Shown in pieces: positions 24,581 to 35,735 of a DNA stretch of 64,000 bases. Origin of the DNA: Oegoconia quadripuncta. Its lineage: Eukaryota > Arthropoda > Insecta > Lepidoptera > Autostichidae. The translations under genes and the position numbers were made by a program. Location: contig OX438750.1 in assembly GCA_949316235.1 (NCBI GenBank), forward strand, positions 17,486,865-17,550,864, read 5' to 3'. The notes below the pieces were generated by a model. It was not told the DNA's origin. It worked only from the letters and a program-made list of their open reading frames with translations, and did no database searches. Numbering within the stretch: position 1 is the stretch's first letter; the number at the start of each line of letters is the position of its first letter.

Positions 24581-25907
24581 ATCATAATAAATAGGTACAT
24601 ATAATGCTCGTTGTGCAAAACATGCAAAGCTCTTTCAGTGTGTATATTTATTAAAACAAGCGATCACTGTCAAGATCATCCGGTCGCTGAGATATGGACA
24701 GTTGCTCATCAGTAGGGGGGAAGCGGCCGCAGGATGTTCTTTTCCATCAACTATACAGACCATAGTCTGTTTAGCCGGGATCGGTTACGGTTCTCGGGAT
24801 TGAGATGATCTTAGGTTGACACTTGAGAATCTGATACACAAAGAGTATCGAAAAAAAATATTGAGACTCTCAATTTCAGGATCGCTTTATCGATGAGGCA
24901 CTAAGGCAACAACTTCTTCTTCAAACTCTACATACCTATAAAGTCAAATGTTTTGTGTGTATTTGTTTCTGTAATATGCAAATAAACATACAAATACAAA
25001 TAATATATGTACTATTCAATTGGGTACTGTTTCAGTACTGGTTCTATCGCCTATTCAGCCACTTTTAGCAGCACCCAAATATCTATAAATCTTAAAACTA
25101 TTACAGTAATAATTATTTTCTTGGATACTAAATTCATTTACATAATTCAAGTCGATAACATTAATTACTGTTAAATTCATAATATCAAATACATTACATA
25201 ATTCATGTCAGTTATATTCATTAGTATTAAATGCATTAGATAATTTAAATTTCCACCTTATACATTTCACACTAACATACTACCAGCAACTTCTACCTTC
25301 AAAGAGAAAAAAGTAAGATGGCTGATTGCTAGCCTGCGTGCTGCGACACAGTTGACCACGCGACCCTACTACCATAGAGGAATAACACTACCCGAACTAC
25401 TACTAAACTATCGAAGAAAACGCTTTCACTTCCATTTACACAGCAAACTAACTAATAACAGGCGAGGGGGGGCATCTGCCCACACATTAGGCTAATCGCA
25501 CAGATGCCCAAAATATTCGACACACAATTTTATAAAAAAAACTAAATTTGTAATTGTCAGTTGTCCAAATTTCTCAAAATTCAAGTTGTCAATATTTTAA
25601 TTTTTACTTCACCTCGGGGAGAAGGGGGGGTGACTGAAAAACAGCGTTGACTGTGACATCTGTCCCGATACAGCAAAGCTGATGTCACTCCCTTTTGCCT
25701 TGACTATTCAAAATTCTTACTATGTCAATAGCATTAAGTTAAATAGGAACTAAGGCAATAAATAATTTTTATTATTACTTACTATGAATTTTTTTGGTTA
25801 CTTTCATTTATTTCCATCAATTCAAGTTAAAAATGCTTAGGAAGGCTGGAAGTGATCTTTTATTTTGTTATGACCTATCGTTTGTACTCTGTAATGTGCT
25901 GCCCCCG

Positions 25908-26034
25908 TACCATGACATCGTTTGTCGCGCGCAAAGTTGGAGTGAGAGTGGGATAGTTGTATATTTCGTCCAAGCGAATGAGCAGGATAAATATTATCTC
26001 CCGCAACATAAACGTTCATCGCGCCTGTCATGTA
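25908..26034 (+). mobile_element. TA-flanked MITE, copy 1
   Basis: TA followed by CCATGACATCG...CGCCTGTCATG and TA. Internal sequence matches the reverse complement of 63494-63621 (GAGTGAGAGTGGGATAGTTG, ATATTTCGT). Terminal repeats plus TA duplication suggest a Tc1/mariner-mobilised MITE. Confidence 0.65.
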
Positions 26035-26240
26035 GTGCTGCTATGTAAACCATTACTTACACGTAGTCACATAGTATTACTATTATTATGCAGTAAATGC
26101 GTCAATCCATTACGTAGTTAATTGAAATTAAGGAAAAGAACTTTGACCACAAAGCCCATAGATGCCTAATGTTTGATTTATTGTACCGGATTGTGTCTGT
26201 CAACTAGCAGAGGGAGGGATACCGCAATCCAATTGGCTCT

Positions 26241-26418
26241 ACCAAGGTTGTTATATATACAGGACTAGCCAGTAATTATTATGATGAAATTTGGTATCTA
26301 GGTAGAACGTAGCCTGGATTAAAACAGGATATTTGTTATCTCGATAAAATGAGAATTTCCCGCGGGCTTAACAAATTAAAGATATTCGTGATAAAGTGAT
26401 TCCACACAGGCGAAGCGG
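26241..26418 (+). repeat. Partial 'TAATATTATAA' repeat
   Basis: Contains ATGATGAAATTTGGTATCTA, AACAGGATAT and TTCCCGCGGG; ends CGAAGCGGCTAGTA. Confidence 0.4.
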
Positions 26419-26699
26419 CTAGTAGGTACTACATACAATTAAATGAAAACATCCTTTTTGTATTTCCTATTTGATTAGCGTCAATTTCAACCTTTAGAAA
26501 CGTCAAACAAATTACCTAATGCACTAAAGCAGTGCAGTTGTCATATGTTTAAAATGAAATTAAAGAAAATATTAGTCGAAAAATGTTATTATAAAATTGA
26601 AGACTTCTTGAATGATAAAAATTTATTTACTTAAAAGATTGTATAAAAACTGAGAATAAAATTGCTCTGACTTTTCTGTTTAACTGTAATAATTTAATG

Positions 26700-26985
26700 A
26701 TTGTAATTTAATTTGACATAATTAATACTTGTTCAATATGCTGCCCAACCCATTTAATTTATATATTTTTTTGACATTGTTACTATTGAATTTGCTGAAT
26801 GAAATAATATGTAATGAATGTAATTTTATTTTATTCTCTTTTGCATTTGGTTGATTTGTATAATCATCGACGATTTGTACGCCGTGAGGCAAGACATGCA
26901 GGACTAAATTTAATATAACATCTGAATGTACAATATTTACTCATGCTCTTACAAATAAACTACCTTTATCTTTATCTTTATCAAA
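26700..26985 (+). repeat. LINE-like 3' UTR ending in CTTTAT repeats
   Basis: AT-rich plus-strand stretch ending in three CTTTAT units at about 26963-26982. Only the tail architecture supports the call; no protein-like reading was found. Confidence 0.3.
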
Positions 26986-28429
26986 ATTTTAGAGATGCGA
27001 CGTAGAATAGGAAATCGGTTTAGAGCACTTTAAATTGAAATTTAAGTTAAGAATTATGAGTATTTGGTACCTATATGAACAAAGGATGGATGCCGAAGCT
27101 CAATGCTCGGGTTGTTATGGCACATGGGGTCCACTGTTGGTACACTATCGGCTGTTTATACAATATCATAAACCTATGGTTGCTACCATAGGTTGCAACA
27201 CGGTCTGTGGGTTGCAACTTGAAGTTAGATTTTGACTAGTTATCGTGCACATATAGGTATTCGTAATTAGGTCCACTGTAAGCAAATTCTCGGTTACTTG
27301 TGGCTGGAAACAAGATTCCTATTATTTACATATAGTCGGAAACTGGTTTCTGTAAAGCGTTAAAGAAGTTACTTTAGAAGGCTACATCTTCGATTATCAG
27401 CTAATTTTAGTGGCCATAATCTAGCTGTAAAATCACAAAAATTGATACCTATTACCTACTCGATACCTTAACATTTCTGGAAGGAGTTGAGTTAGGTACC
27501 TATATCTAAAGTAAATGAGATCGCGACCACGTGTCCGCAATTAGTTGATCGTCGATCTATCGCCAATTGAGAAACTATTTGTTGGAAAATGAATTTTATT
27601 CTATTAAAGAGTATACCTATATGGACATGACATTTTCATAACCTCCTGACATGCTTTCTATTTTAATATAATTACTTTAACTTGTACTCAACGATTATTT
27701 GACAAAGGTGATTATGGCATATCAATAATCTCATGACATGGTTTATATTTTATTTTGTTTTGTTTTATTTCATTATGATTTTTCAAAAATAGTATGACGT
27801 TGACGTAACAATGGTTACATACCTACTTATACTTTATTAATTAATTTTGACATACATATAATAATATGTATAATGCTATTATATGTGTTTTTCATGTTTG
27901 ACATGGACGCAACAATGGTTACAATTTAAGAGTCTAACGACATACCTATTGAAAATATGGTAATAGGTTTAATTTCTATCTTAGTTTGTTCATCTTGTGA
28001 CTTAACAATATTTTAACATTATATTTATATTAATCTAATTAATCCTATAATTCTACAAATCTTTAAGATGTGTGTATACCTACCTAGTTATTATTTTATT
28101 GTTTTACGTTTGACAATCACTTTTATTTTTTAAATCATAAATTTACGGAACTGTATGTATGACATGATATTGTAAAAGAGAACTAAATAAATCTAATCTA
28201 TTGCCAAATTACATGATCGAAATTAAATATATCAGTAACACACATTATGCCCTGTAAAGCACTTGACTATCTAGGTAGGTACCTAATAGAAGTTAAAACG
28301 TAGGTTTTTAATAAAAATTGAACTAGGTCCGATGATTTGAAGTTAGAACCGACAACTGGAGAGATTCCAATAGCATGGATTTGGACAACTTTTCCTATTA
28401 ATTTCAAGAAATGTGAGTAGCGGACGCAA

Positions 28430-28490
28430 AGTCTGCTCCACTGGGAATCGAATCCGCGATCTCCGTTTTACAAACCTTTGCAGACGCTTG
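28430..28490 (-). repeat. tRNA-like SINE head fragment in PH-gene intron 1
   Basis: Minus strand GGAGATCGCGGATTCGATTC resembles a B box; the surroundings are decayed and no body was recognised. Confidence 0.3.
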
Positions 28491-29279
28491 GTAACGGCTT
28501 TGAATTTAGTTGAAAAAAATAAACAAATTTCGGGAAAATCACTGTCTGCCTTCCTCACGCAAGTGCTAGGATGTGACTTCCTAGTCCTACCTACTGTAAA
28601 AAGATCCAAGTTTCCAAAATAATTATTCCTACCTCACTAGCAATTTATTATTTTCGTAATAATGTAAAATCGACACAGTAAAGTGCATTGCACACTGACA
28701 TTTTGGATGTAACGCACATGTTCGTCCCTACACAGCTGATGAGCCGACAATAAAATAACAGATGTTTCAAACGTTGAAAATACATGACATAGTCCCAAGT
28801 TACACTGATGAGGACAGATGTGTATATTTAAAGGGCTTGCTTATTGGCTTGAGTAATTAATTAATCATGTAGGTACCCATCTCTGTTAGTATTTTATGGG
28901 ATGGTACCTAATGCATGAAAATTAATAGGACAATACAATGATCATGCTGCATACATGTGTTCCCGTAACTTGGAATTGTTTGCGCGGGCTTGTCTGGTCA
29001 AAATATAAACAAGCTCCTAAGATCAACTAAACAGGGTAGGTAGGTATCTAAAGCTAAAGTCAATGACCTCTTGATTGGTTTCTAGATACCTACGTAATTC
29101 ACAGCTAGCCAGACCACTAGTGGCTAACTAGATTAATTTCATTATTATGGAATAGCTAGGTATTCAGTTTTGGAACGCCTATTACGCGACTAGGTTCAAC
29201 AAACATGGATAATAAAAGACATTTTTTTTTAAATCCGAAATTTTCATTTACGTAGTTAATTAAGGAGGCAAGAACAAAC

Positions 29280-29397
29280 CTGATATCCTTAGGTTAGGAT
29301 CCGAAGGCGTTGGCACAGGCCCTGGAGTCAGTTCAGGGCGCAGTTTTCGCAAGCCGGCCACCACCCGCGGCGCCGGCGACTGCTCACCCACAAGCAT
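29280..29397 (-). CDS. PH-domain protein, coding exon 1
   Basis: First coding exon of a three-exon minus-strand gene. The ATG (29397-29395) starts a 39-codon frame (MLVGEQSPAPRVV...) ending in PSDPNLRIS plus one base, then a GT donor (GTTTGT, 29279-29274). The exon phase (one spare base) fits exon 2 at 21303, which starts with two spare bases, rebuilding a Gly codon and giving the junction LRIS-G-VLRQYY, a typical first strand of a PH domain. The exon is Pro-rich and GC-rich against AT-rich surroundings, as expected for a real first exon. A tiny upstream ORF lies just before it. No signal peptide is seen, so the protein is presumably cytosolic and membrane-peripheral. Seen: open frame, donor, phase match. 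Inferred: membership in the same gene as the exons 8 and 15 kb downstream. A further small exon of compatible phase between them cannot be excluded. Confidence 0.72.
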
Positions 29398-29401
29398 CGC
29401 C

Positions 29402-29413
29402 TTACCACAACAT
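29402..29413 (-). promoter_or_regulatory. Minimal upstream ORF in the PH-gene 5' leader
   Basis: A four-codon ORF (Met-Leu-Trp-stop) ends four bases before the main ATG at 29397. If the leader is transcribed as inferred, ribosomes meet this start first, which could lower translation of the PH protein. The transcription start is not visible. The leader probably begins in the CpG-containing stretch around 29500-29690. Confidence 0.4.
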
Positions 29414-30569
29414 TGTAGGTACAACAACTCTTTACACCACACAATAATAATCTTAGTAGACACCACAAAAATACACAATCAAACAACTCAGCACCGCGCT
29501 ATCAATTTTTGAAAGTGCACCAGAATTTAATTTTCAAAACACGCAACTGTCAAATTCGTTTTTTTAAACGTCGAAGAAAGGAGTTCGTTAAAAAACGCGC
29601 GCGGGTTTAATCTTATTACAAAAAGAATACTCTATGGCTACCGACTGCCAGGCCGGCCGGCGCGTCAATGAATGAATGGAGTTGATTTCGATTGCCTCAC
29701 ACTGTCTGTCACTACTACCACACCACTATACTACTACTACCCGAGACGAAACGAATCGTATTGTTAAATCATTGCGTTGCTCCATCTATGATCGAGTAGA
29801 ATAGTTTCATAACATATTGCATATTTTTATTTGAAATTTGTCATGTATATTTTTTGGTAACTTATTTTACGAGATCATTAACCAATTTAACAACTAAATT
29901 TAGCTCTAAAATAGATTATTTAGTGTTGAAGTGGTTTACAAATTTATGTTTCAAAGAGCGACATCTACTGATGAGTAGCAAATATGAGGTAGCCAGATAT
30001 ATGAATACTAAAGTACTTAGATCTGCCAATAGATGGCGGTGTAATTAAAACCTGGCGATCTCCAAATATTATTTTTATGTAGTTACAGTCAGAAAGATAA
30101 ATTAAGTTTTCTCACGAAATCGTGAAAAAGTTAAACCGAAAATACCAACTTGTTCCTTTAATCGTACAAGAATGCACCACGTTCTTCAGTGGCTAATGAA
30201 TAATAATTAAAATAAATAATTTTTGGTGTATTGAAAAGGTTTGTTTAATATTTTGTAATACACCAATAAAATATTTGCCTACAATTTAAACATGTAAATG
30301 AAGTAGGTACCTACATATAACAAAGCAACTGAAGAACGTGGTGCATTGTTGTCTATGATTTGAGGAATTTACTAGGTATTTTAGAGTTTCCTTTTTTATT
30401 GACGAAGCCCAGCAGAGGATCTTTTGTACCTACGAACTTGACACCTACCTATCCACACTTATGTTTTTGGTGGTGATATTTATAACATTTTCCGTCTCTA
30501 AAAAAATGGCGATTTGAAGTTTTTCATAATTTACTTTGCATTATGTAATATACATTTAAACGGCAAGTA

Positions 30570-30800
30570 AATATATTGACCCAACCCGTCTCTTCCCGTG
30601 GATGTCGTAAAAAGCGACTAAGGGACTTTACACACCAAAAAACATCTAAATCGACTTGTACCTGCGTTTCAATCGCGATGGGTTCACGCGCTCACGTGTG
30701 CATTTCTCTATTTTTCGAAAGATACATGTTGTTTCAAGCATGTTTGCAACACCCAAACGCTTATGTTTGGGATATCTCTGACTACCTCGTTTAATAAAGT
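30570..30800 (-). repeat. Family D repeat, minus strand
   Basis: CCCGTCTCTTCCCGTGGATG, AAGCGACTAAGGGACTTTAC, CACGTGTGCATTTCTC and TGTTTGGGATATCTCTGAC in the order of a reversed family D element; followed by a short TATG tail. Confidence 0.5.
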
Positions 30801-31726
30801 TCCTGAGGTTATGTATGTATGTATGCAAAGATTATTTAAATTTATTTCTCCGGGAAACAAACGAGTCACTCATCTGTGAGTGTCAGTAGTTATACGCCAC
30901 ATGTTTCACAATAATAATAATAATTAATATATTTTTAGGTTATATTATTTTGCAATACTACTTACTAACTATATTTAGATACTTATTGTAATATCTGTAG
31001 GTAATATTGTTAAACTTAGTTTAGGTATATTCAAGTTTTGGTGTAAAGTTAAACCAATTTTGTACTACTGTCTATATCTTCTAAATACCTAGTAACATGT
31101 GGATAACGTTGCTGGTTGTACAATGATCTACATCATTTTGCAAAACTAAATTAAGTATATAAATTGTGCAGCTGTTTGTTGTCCATAATAAAATAAAATA
31201 AATGCACCAATATACCCAATTATGCACCATATCATAAATTTTGTAATTTGATGAAATATTCATATTTGCGATAAAATGTGACGACCGTTACTTTACACCA
31301 TGTGTGAGTATTTAATCCGCATTGTCTAGGTATATGTGGTGGTGCTCAGCACAAAATGTGTTAACCTCACTCCCAGACCCAGAGCCATACTAAATTGCTA
31401 TTGCATACTATCCACGCCAAACTCGTTCTCCATTATAAATTGGGTATGCCATTCCAATACACCAAAATGACCCTCGCACAAACCTGTGTCAGAGGCAACA
31501 GACAAAGATTAGGTTCGTTTAAAACTTTGTCTATTTCAACCACTTGAAAAACAAACGAAAGACGTCAAAGTACCTGCCCTAAGAGCACAAGTGTAAAATT
31601 TTAATAAGTACCAAAGACTTTTTACAGTCGTGTGGATACCGAACGCTGATTAAAAAAATATTAAGACTAATTTTAGAGTAAATAAAAAAGGTTTGTAATA
31701 CGAGTGTATGCTAGCAGTTAGAATAC

Positions 31727-31978
31727 AATAAATAAATAAATATCCTTAGACATACACACAGCGCCATCTAGTTCCACAGTAAGCAACTATAGGCTTGTGT
31801 TGTGGCAGATGGTTTAAACTACATAAATACATTTTTTTTGTAAATAAATACATAATATAAATGAAAACATCCATAACTCGGGTACACATGTCCGTATCAC
31901 ACAAACATAGCAGGATTCAAACCCGTAACCTTTTGGTATAGTAGTCAGAGTTGCTAACCACTACACCAAATAGGTCGT
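31727..31978 (-). mobile_element. SINE family B
   Basis: Full minus-strand copy; B box region slightly decayed (GGATTCAAACCCGTAACC on the plus strand). Confidence 0.75.
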
Positions 31979-32109
31979 TGCACAGAATACATAGGTACCT
32001 GTTGAAATTTAATTTCCATATGAACTGTTCCCATTTTATTAATTCCAAAATTAGCTAAATCGAGCCCACTGAAAGTTCTGCGCTCCTGGCCGCTCATAAA
32101 TATTTGAAT

Positions 32110-32215
32110 TAGGAATGTTATATATTTTTTAAACATAGAAGACTTTTTGGCGGGAACTTGGCGAGTGATGTTGCATTTATGTTATTATTTCTTATAATTT
32201 GTGCATTTCGGGTTA
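32110..32215 (-). repeat. Family J repeat fragment
   Basis: GAGTGATGTTGCATTTATGT and ATTTCTTATAATTTGTGCAT match one end of the family J copies at 47520-47950 and 53650-54105. Confidence 0.5.
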
Positions 32216-33722
32216 TGTAGTTTCATTCATGGTCTTCCTTTTATTTCTGACACTATGTTACAAAGCAAAAAATAATCCTTATGATGAAGCCTTTCGATCG
32301 GTATGAAAAAGCTACAGTGTAAGGGTAGGGCTCGATTCCCGGTTCAACCATGTAATTATTTAAAAATCTATGAATGCAGTTTAACTTGTTTTTTAATCTT
32401 CGGCCACATCGTCACTTTCGGTGATCGAAAAAAATCAAACCAAATAATTCAATGCCCTCATCTTCAATCTATACCGGATAAGTTTTTTTACCGTAAGGAA
32501 AAAAATACGACATATTAGGTATGTGAAGTAGAAGTTATGGGCATATAGGTAGTTTAATTTTTTTTTTCAATAACGCACGTGCCTTCCTGCGATTGTTATG
32601 ATGCGCGACTGGCGGAATTTGGAGCGTTCCTATTATCCCATTTTTAAGTTGGGATATGGTTTTCTTGCCACAATTATAACGCCATCTGGTTTCTGATGAG
32701 TCTTTCGTGGTCTGAACCAAAATAACAAGTACTGCAAAAGTACTCTGCCGTATAACTAGATGGAGCTTTTTGTCGACGTACTGCCATCTATGGTAATTTC
32801 TCAGAACTAACAACTTTACGAAAACGTCTGTGTACGTGCTGCCATCTTTTACAAATGATAATAGTTACCAACTAACGCAACTCAGTGGCTGGTTATACAT
32901 TTCGTTAATAGATGTCGCTATGTGTTACAATTTGAAATTGTAGGAATCGTGGATCGTGGAATAGGATCATTGTTGGAATTCATGGAAGGTGTAGGTACAC
33001 TGGTTACTTACAGAGGTTCCATTGAAATAGATCACTGTGGCGAAGTCTGAAACTAGAGTTTATCCTACGAAGCCATGTGATCGAATTTAGAGATAAATAA
33101 TAAATACCTAATCAAATCTGTCCATTAGACCTATAGACCACGGAATGTAACCTATTGTGTTTTTAATTTAATAAATCATTTTTTTAAATAAGTATTCAGT
33201 TTATCTTTATTACAGTTTCAGAGTACCTACTTCATATTATAACTCATTCCAAATGGATCTCTGTAGGTATTATACTGCGTAATTCATACTTTAAACTTTC
33301 GTTTTCTATTCATACAACTGTATTTCAGGAATCCAAAAAACATTCCCACTAATAAGAACAAGAATCTTTTCTGTGACCCATTCAGCGACAGAGCAGTAAA
33401 AGCAAAAAAAAAGTATACGAAGCAAGCAGATTAAGTAGATATTTAACTTCTTACATCAGAATTAACAAAAATAAGAAACAAACAGGCGGCTAGTAAATAG
33501 TTCTTTACGAACTATTTTTCGGTGTCGCAAAGTGGTATCAAACAATCTCCATCTCAGCATACGAAACTACAAAGCTAGTTTTCAGTAGAGGTTAAATTTT
33601 TCTCAAGCTCCACGTTGTTTGTGTGTAAACTATGACTAAGCTTTTCACATTAAGAAAGTAGACTCATTAAAATAAATTCGCAGAATCCTTCATAATTATT
33701 CTGTGATCTATCTATTAGCTAC

Positions 33723-33741
33723 TTTATTATAGTGTTTTATT
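33723..33741 (-). terminator. Two candidate poly(A) signals of the HES gene
   Basis: AATAAA occurs twice on the minus strand (33741-33736 and 33728-33723), about 560 nt after the stop. This implies a 3' UTR long enough to include the K, Brd and GY boxes. Confidence 0.45.
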
Positions 33742-34043
33742 AATGTAGGTACTGTAAGTTTCCCAAATAAAAAATTGAAAAAATAATGTTATATAGATAT
33801 ATTATATTGCCGTGTGAGAGATGATATGAACGAAAAGAGAGATAATGGTGAGATAAAGGAGATTGGAAGAAGCCAGGGCAAGAAGATGTGGTTGTATTTT
33901 TGTATAGAGCCGGTGTTGAATGAAACACATTACTTTAATGTAAGTCATTTTGAGTATATATATTTAATTTAATTTTACCAAATAATCGCAAATACAAATC
34001 TACATACTAACTAAAAACAAGCAACATTCACTTAAATCAATTT

Positions 34044-34050
34044 GGAAGAC
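34044..34050 (-). promoter_or_regulatory. GY box (GTCTTCCA), 8-base miR-7 seed match
   Basis: GTCTTCC on the minus strand, followed by A, so it complements miR-7 positions 1-8. It lies 37 nt from the other GY box, before either candidate poly(A) signal. Confidence 0.6.
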
Positions 34051-34080
34051 AAACTTATCAAATTGAATATTATATGTTTA

Positions 34081-34087
34081 GGAAGAC
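34081..34087 (-). promoter_or_regulatory. GY box (GTCTTCC), second copy
   Basis: GTCTTCC on the minus strand within the presumed 3' UTR. It is a 7-base complement to the miR-7 seed. Confidence 0.55.
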
Positions 34088-34235
34088 ATCGAGATCAAAA
34101 TAGATGGCACATACATAAGCTGAAAATAATATGAGAATAATTTGTGTAGGTACGTTATTAATGTAACGTAAGGCACGATAATGGTGAAAAGATTTTATCC
34201 TTAAACGTAACTATATCTAATACACTTAGACCAAT

Positions 34236-34242
34236 TAAAGCT
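34236..34242 (-). promoter_or_regulatory. Brd box (AGCTTTA) in the HES 3' UTR
   Basis: AGCTTTA on the minus strand, 57 nt after the stop. This heptamer is the Bearded box, a seed match for miR-4/miR-79, known from Bearded and E(spl) transcripts. Confidence 0.6.
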
Positions 34243-34265
34243 TTTTCATGGAAGAGACTAATAAT

Positions 34266-34271
34266 ATCACA
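34266..34271 (-). promoter_or_regulatory. K box (TGTGAT) in the HES 3' UTR
   Basis: TGTGAT followed by A on the minus strand, 28 nt after the stop. K boxes are seed matches of the miR-2/miR-11/miR-13 group and repress E(spl)-class mRNAs in Drosophila. Confidence 0.55.
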
Positions 34272-34299
34272 ATAAGCGGTGTCGTGCAAAAACTGAGGG

Positions 34300-35367
34300 C
34301 TACCAAGGACGCCACTTGTCGCCGTCGCCGTCCAGTTCCGCCGGTGGTCTCACGCCGCCTTTTTTCTCACCATAAAAAGCGTCGAGCTGGCGTCTTGCCT
34401 CCTCTTGTTTTTTGTACTCCTGGTACTCGATCAATTTCCTTTTCTTTTTTGGCGGCAAGTTGCTGTAATCCATCGGCAATTCGCATTGTTCCGGAAGACT
34501 AGCCGCCACCTCAACTTTGCTCTCACTCGCAGGAGTCGCATCTAATTGATTAGTACAGTGGTATGCGACAAGGTTTTTTGGTGAAATTTCCACCGTGGAT
34601 TTCGTCGGTGATCTAACCTTTCTTAAGTCCAATGTCGCGTTATTGGACATATTCTCTGCATGATATTGATACGCGAGATCGTTTCTGTACGCGTCCTCTT
34701 TGTGTAAATATTTTTGTTCGAGCGCCAGTTCGGTGCTCATGTTCACGTCGACATGGCCACAGTTGTCATTGCCACGTTTGTCCATAATGTGTTGCCTAAT
34801 TTTCTGCAATATAACATCTTTGGCCTCAACGGGAACTCTATTGAAATATGCACCATTTCTATGACCATTTGGAGCAACATTGATTTGTTCTGATTGGAGA
34901 GCTACTTTATCGACGGTTGTAAGTAGCCCTGGTAAAAGCTGATTGGACCTGTTATGTCTTTGAATAGGCTTGTAAGCCCACTTTGATGAAATATCCCCAG
35001 AATACAAAGAGTCCTCAGCGTCTGACGAAGATCTATCGTGATCACTATAACAATGATGTCTATCTGAAACTACGGAAGCGGGCGAAGTGGGTGGAGAAAA
35101 AGATGGTCTATCTGGTACTTGAACTGTTAAAGGTTGCGCTGTGATCAGCCTTGATAAATGACTGACGAGATTTTGACTGACTTTCGCATCTAAATCTGGC
35201 ACGGACATGATGAATCTGCATGCTTCAGCGGCGCACTGTCCGAATCCAGCTTGGAATTTCTTCGCCTCCACGACCGGGTCTTTCGGGCTGTGCAACTTCG
35301 TAAGATGATTAACCGTTAACTCAAGGATATCAGCCTTCTCCAACTTGCTCAAGTTGTCGTCATCGAT
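34300..35367 (-). CDS. HES-class bHLH-Orange repressor, exon 2 (helix 2, Orange domain, WRPW)
   Basis: After a TTTCTTTTGCAG acceptor the frame opens IDDDNLSKLEKADILELTV, helix 2 of an E(spl)/HES bHLH. The Orange domain follows at about residues 84-120 (FQAGFGQCAAEACRFIM to VSHLSRLI). A long linker with Ser/Asp-rich and Asn-rich stretches comes next, then a textbook nuclear localisation signal PKKKRK (352-357), a charged helix (EYQEYKKQEEARRQLDAF) and a C-terminal WRPW (398-401) before TAG. WRPW recruits the Groucho/TLE corepressor. The joined protein is 401 residues, about twice the usual fly E(spl) bHLH protein. Exons are separated by a 368-nt intron in phase 0. Family assignment is near certain; orthology within the family is not settled. 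Confidence 0.93.
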   Translation of the reverse strand: MDDDNLSKLEKADILELTVNHLTKLHSPKDPVVEAKKFQAGFGQCAAEACRFIMSVPDLDAKVSQNLVSHLSRLITAQPLTVQVPDRPSFSPPTSPASVVSDRHHCYSDHDRSSSDAEDSLYSGDISSKWAYKPIQRHNRSNQLLPGLLTTVDKVALQSEQINVAPNGHRNGAYFNRVPVEAKDVILQKIRQHIMDKRGNDNCGHVDVNMSTELALEQKYLHKEDAYRNDLAYQYHAENMSNNATLDLRKVRSPTKSTVEISPKNLVAYHCTNQLDATPASESKVEVAASLPEQCELPMDYSNLPPKKKRKLIEYQEYKKQEEARRQLDAFYGEKKGGVRPPAELDGDGDKWRPW

Positions 35368-35414
35368 CTGCAAAAGAAATAAACAATGTAGACTTGAAGC
35401 AGGTGCTCGGTGTG

Positions 35415-35423
35415 TTTCTCACG
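35415..35423 (-). promoter_or_regulatory. Su(H)-type site in the HES intron
   Basis: CGTGAGAAA on the minus strand fits the Su(H)/CSL consensus YGTGRGAAM. It lies in the single intron of a gene class that is typically Notch-responsive. One isolated match is weak evidence. Confidence 0.3.
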
Positions 35424-35735
35424 CTAGGGTGGGTAAACGTCACATTAATATAACTGTACGACAAAACAAGAAGATACTCCTGTTTCTTAATGGGACTTGT
35501 ACTTTTATATTCCTGTTTCGCCTCGGGCCAGCGCATGATAAGTGCCCGAGTAATAAAGAGAAGGACGACCGGTCCGTGATAAAAATAAATGGCGTGTGAA
35601 TGGATGATGGATCGCACTTTGATGGACAGAATTTTTTTATGGTTTTAAAAATAGAACAGAATTGTGATGGGAATCGCTATTAATGAGTACAACTTTACAA
35701 TGTCAAGGTTTGCGTCTAGGCAACGTTTGACTAAC

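Larger units (their letters stand above)
21304..29279 (-). other. Intron 1 of the PH-domain gene (7976 nt)
   Basis: Bounded by GT at 29279-29278 and AG at 21305-21304. Holds SINEs, LINE tails, a family D repeat and a TA MITE. 26990-29240 is otherwise featureless AT-rich DNA. An unrecognised small in-phase exon within it cannot be ruled out. Confidence 0.6.
29700..33720. other. Intergenic between the PH promoter and the HES 3' end
   Basis: Apart from the family D, B and J repeats listed, no gene is seen. 32540-32940 has several GCCATCT/AGATGGC motifs in both orientations, perhaps an old MITE. Confidence 0.5.

Noticed and set aside
34248..34502. Plus-strand gene overlapping HES exon 2
   Set aside because: Antisense shadow of the WRPW-containing frame.
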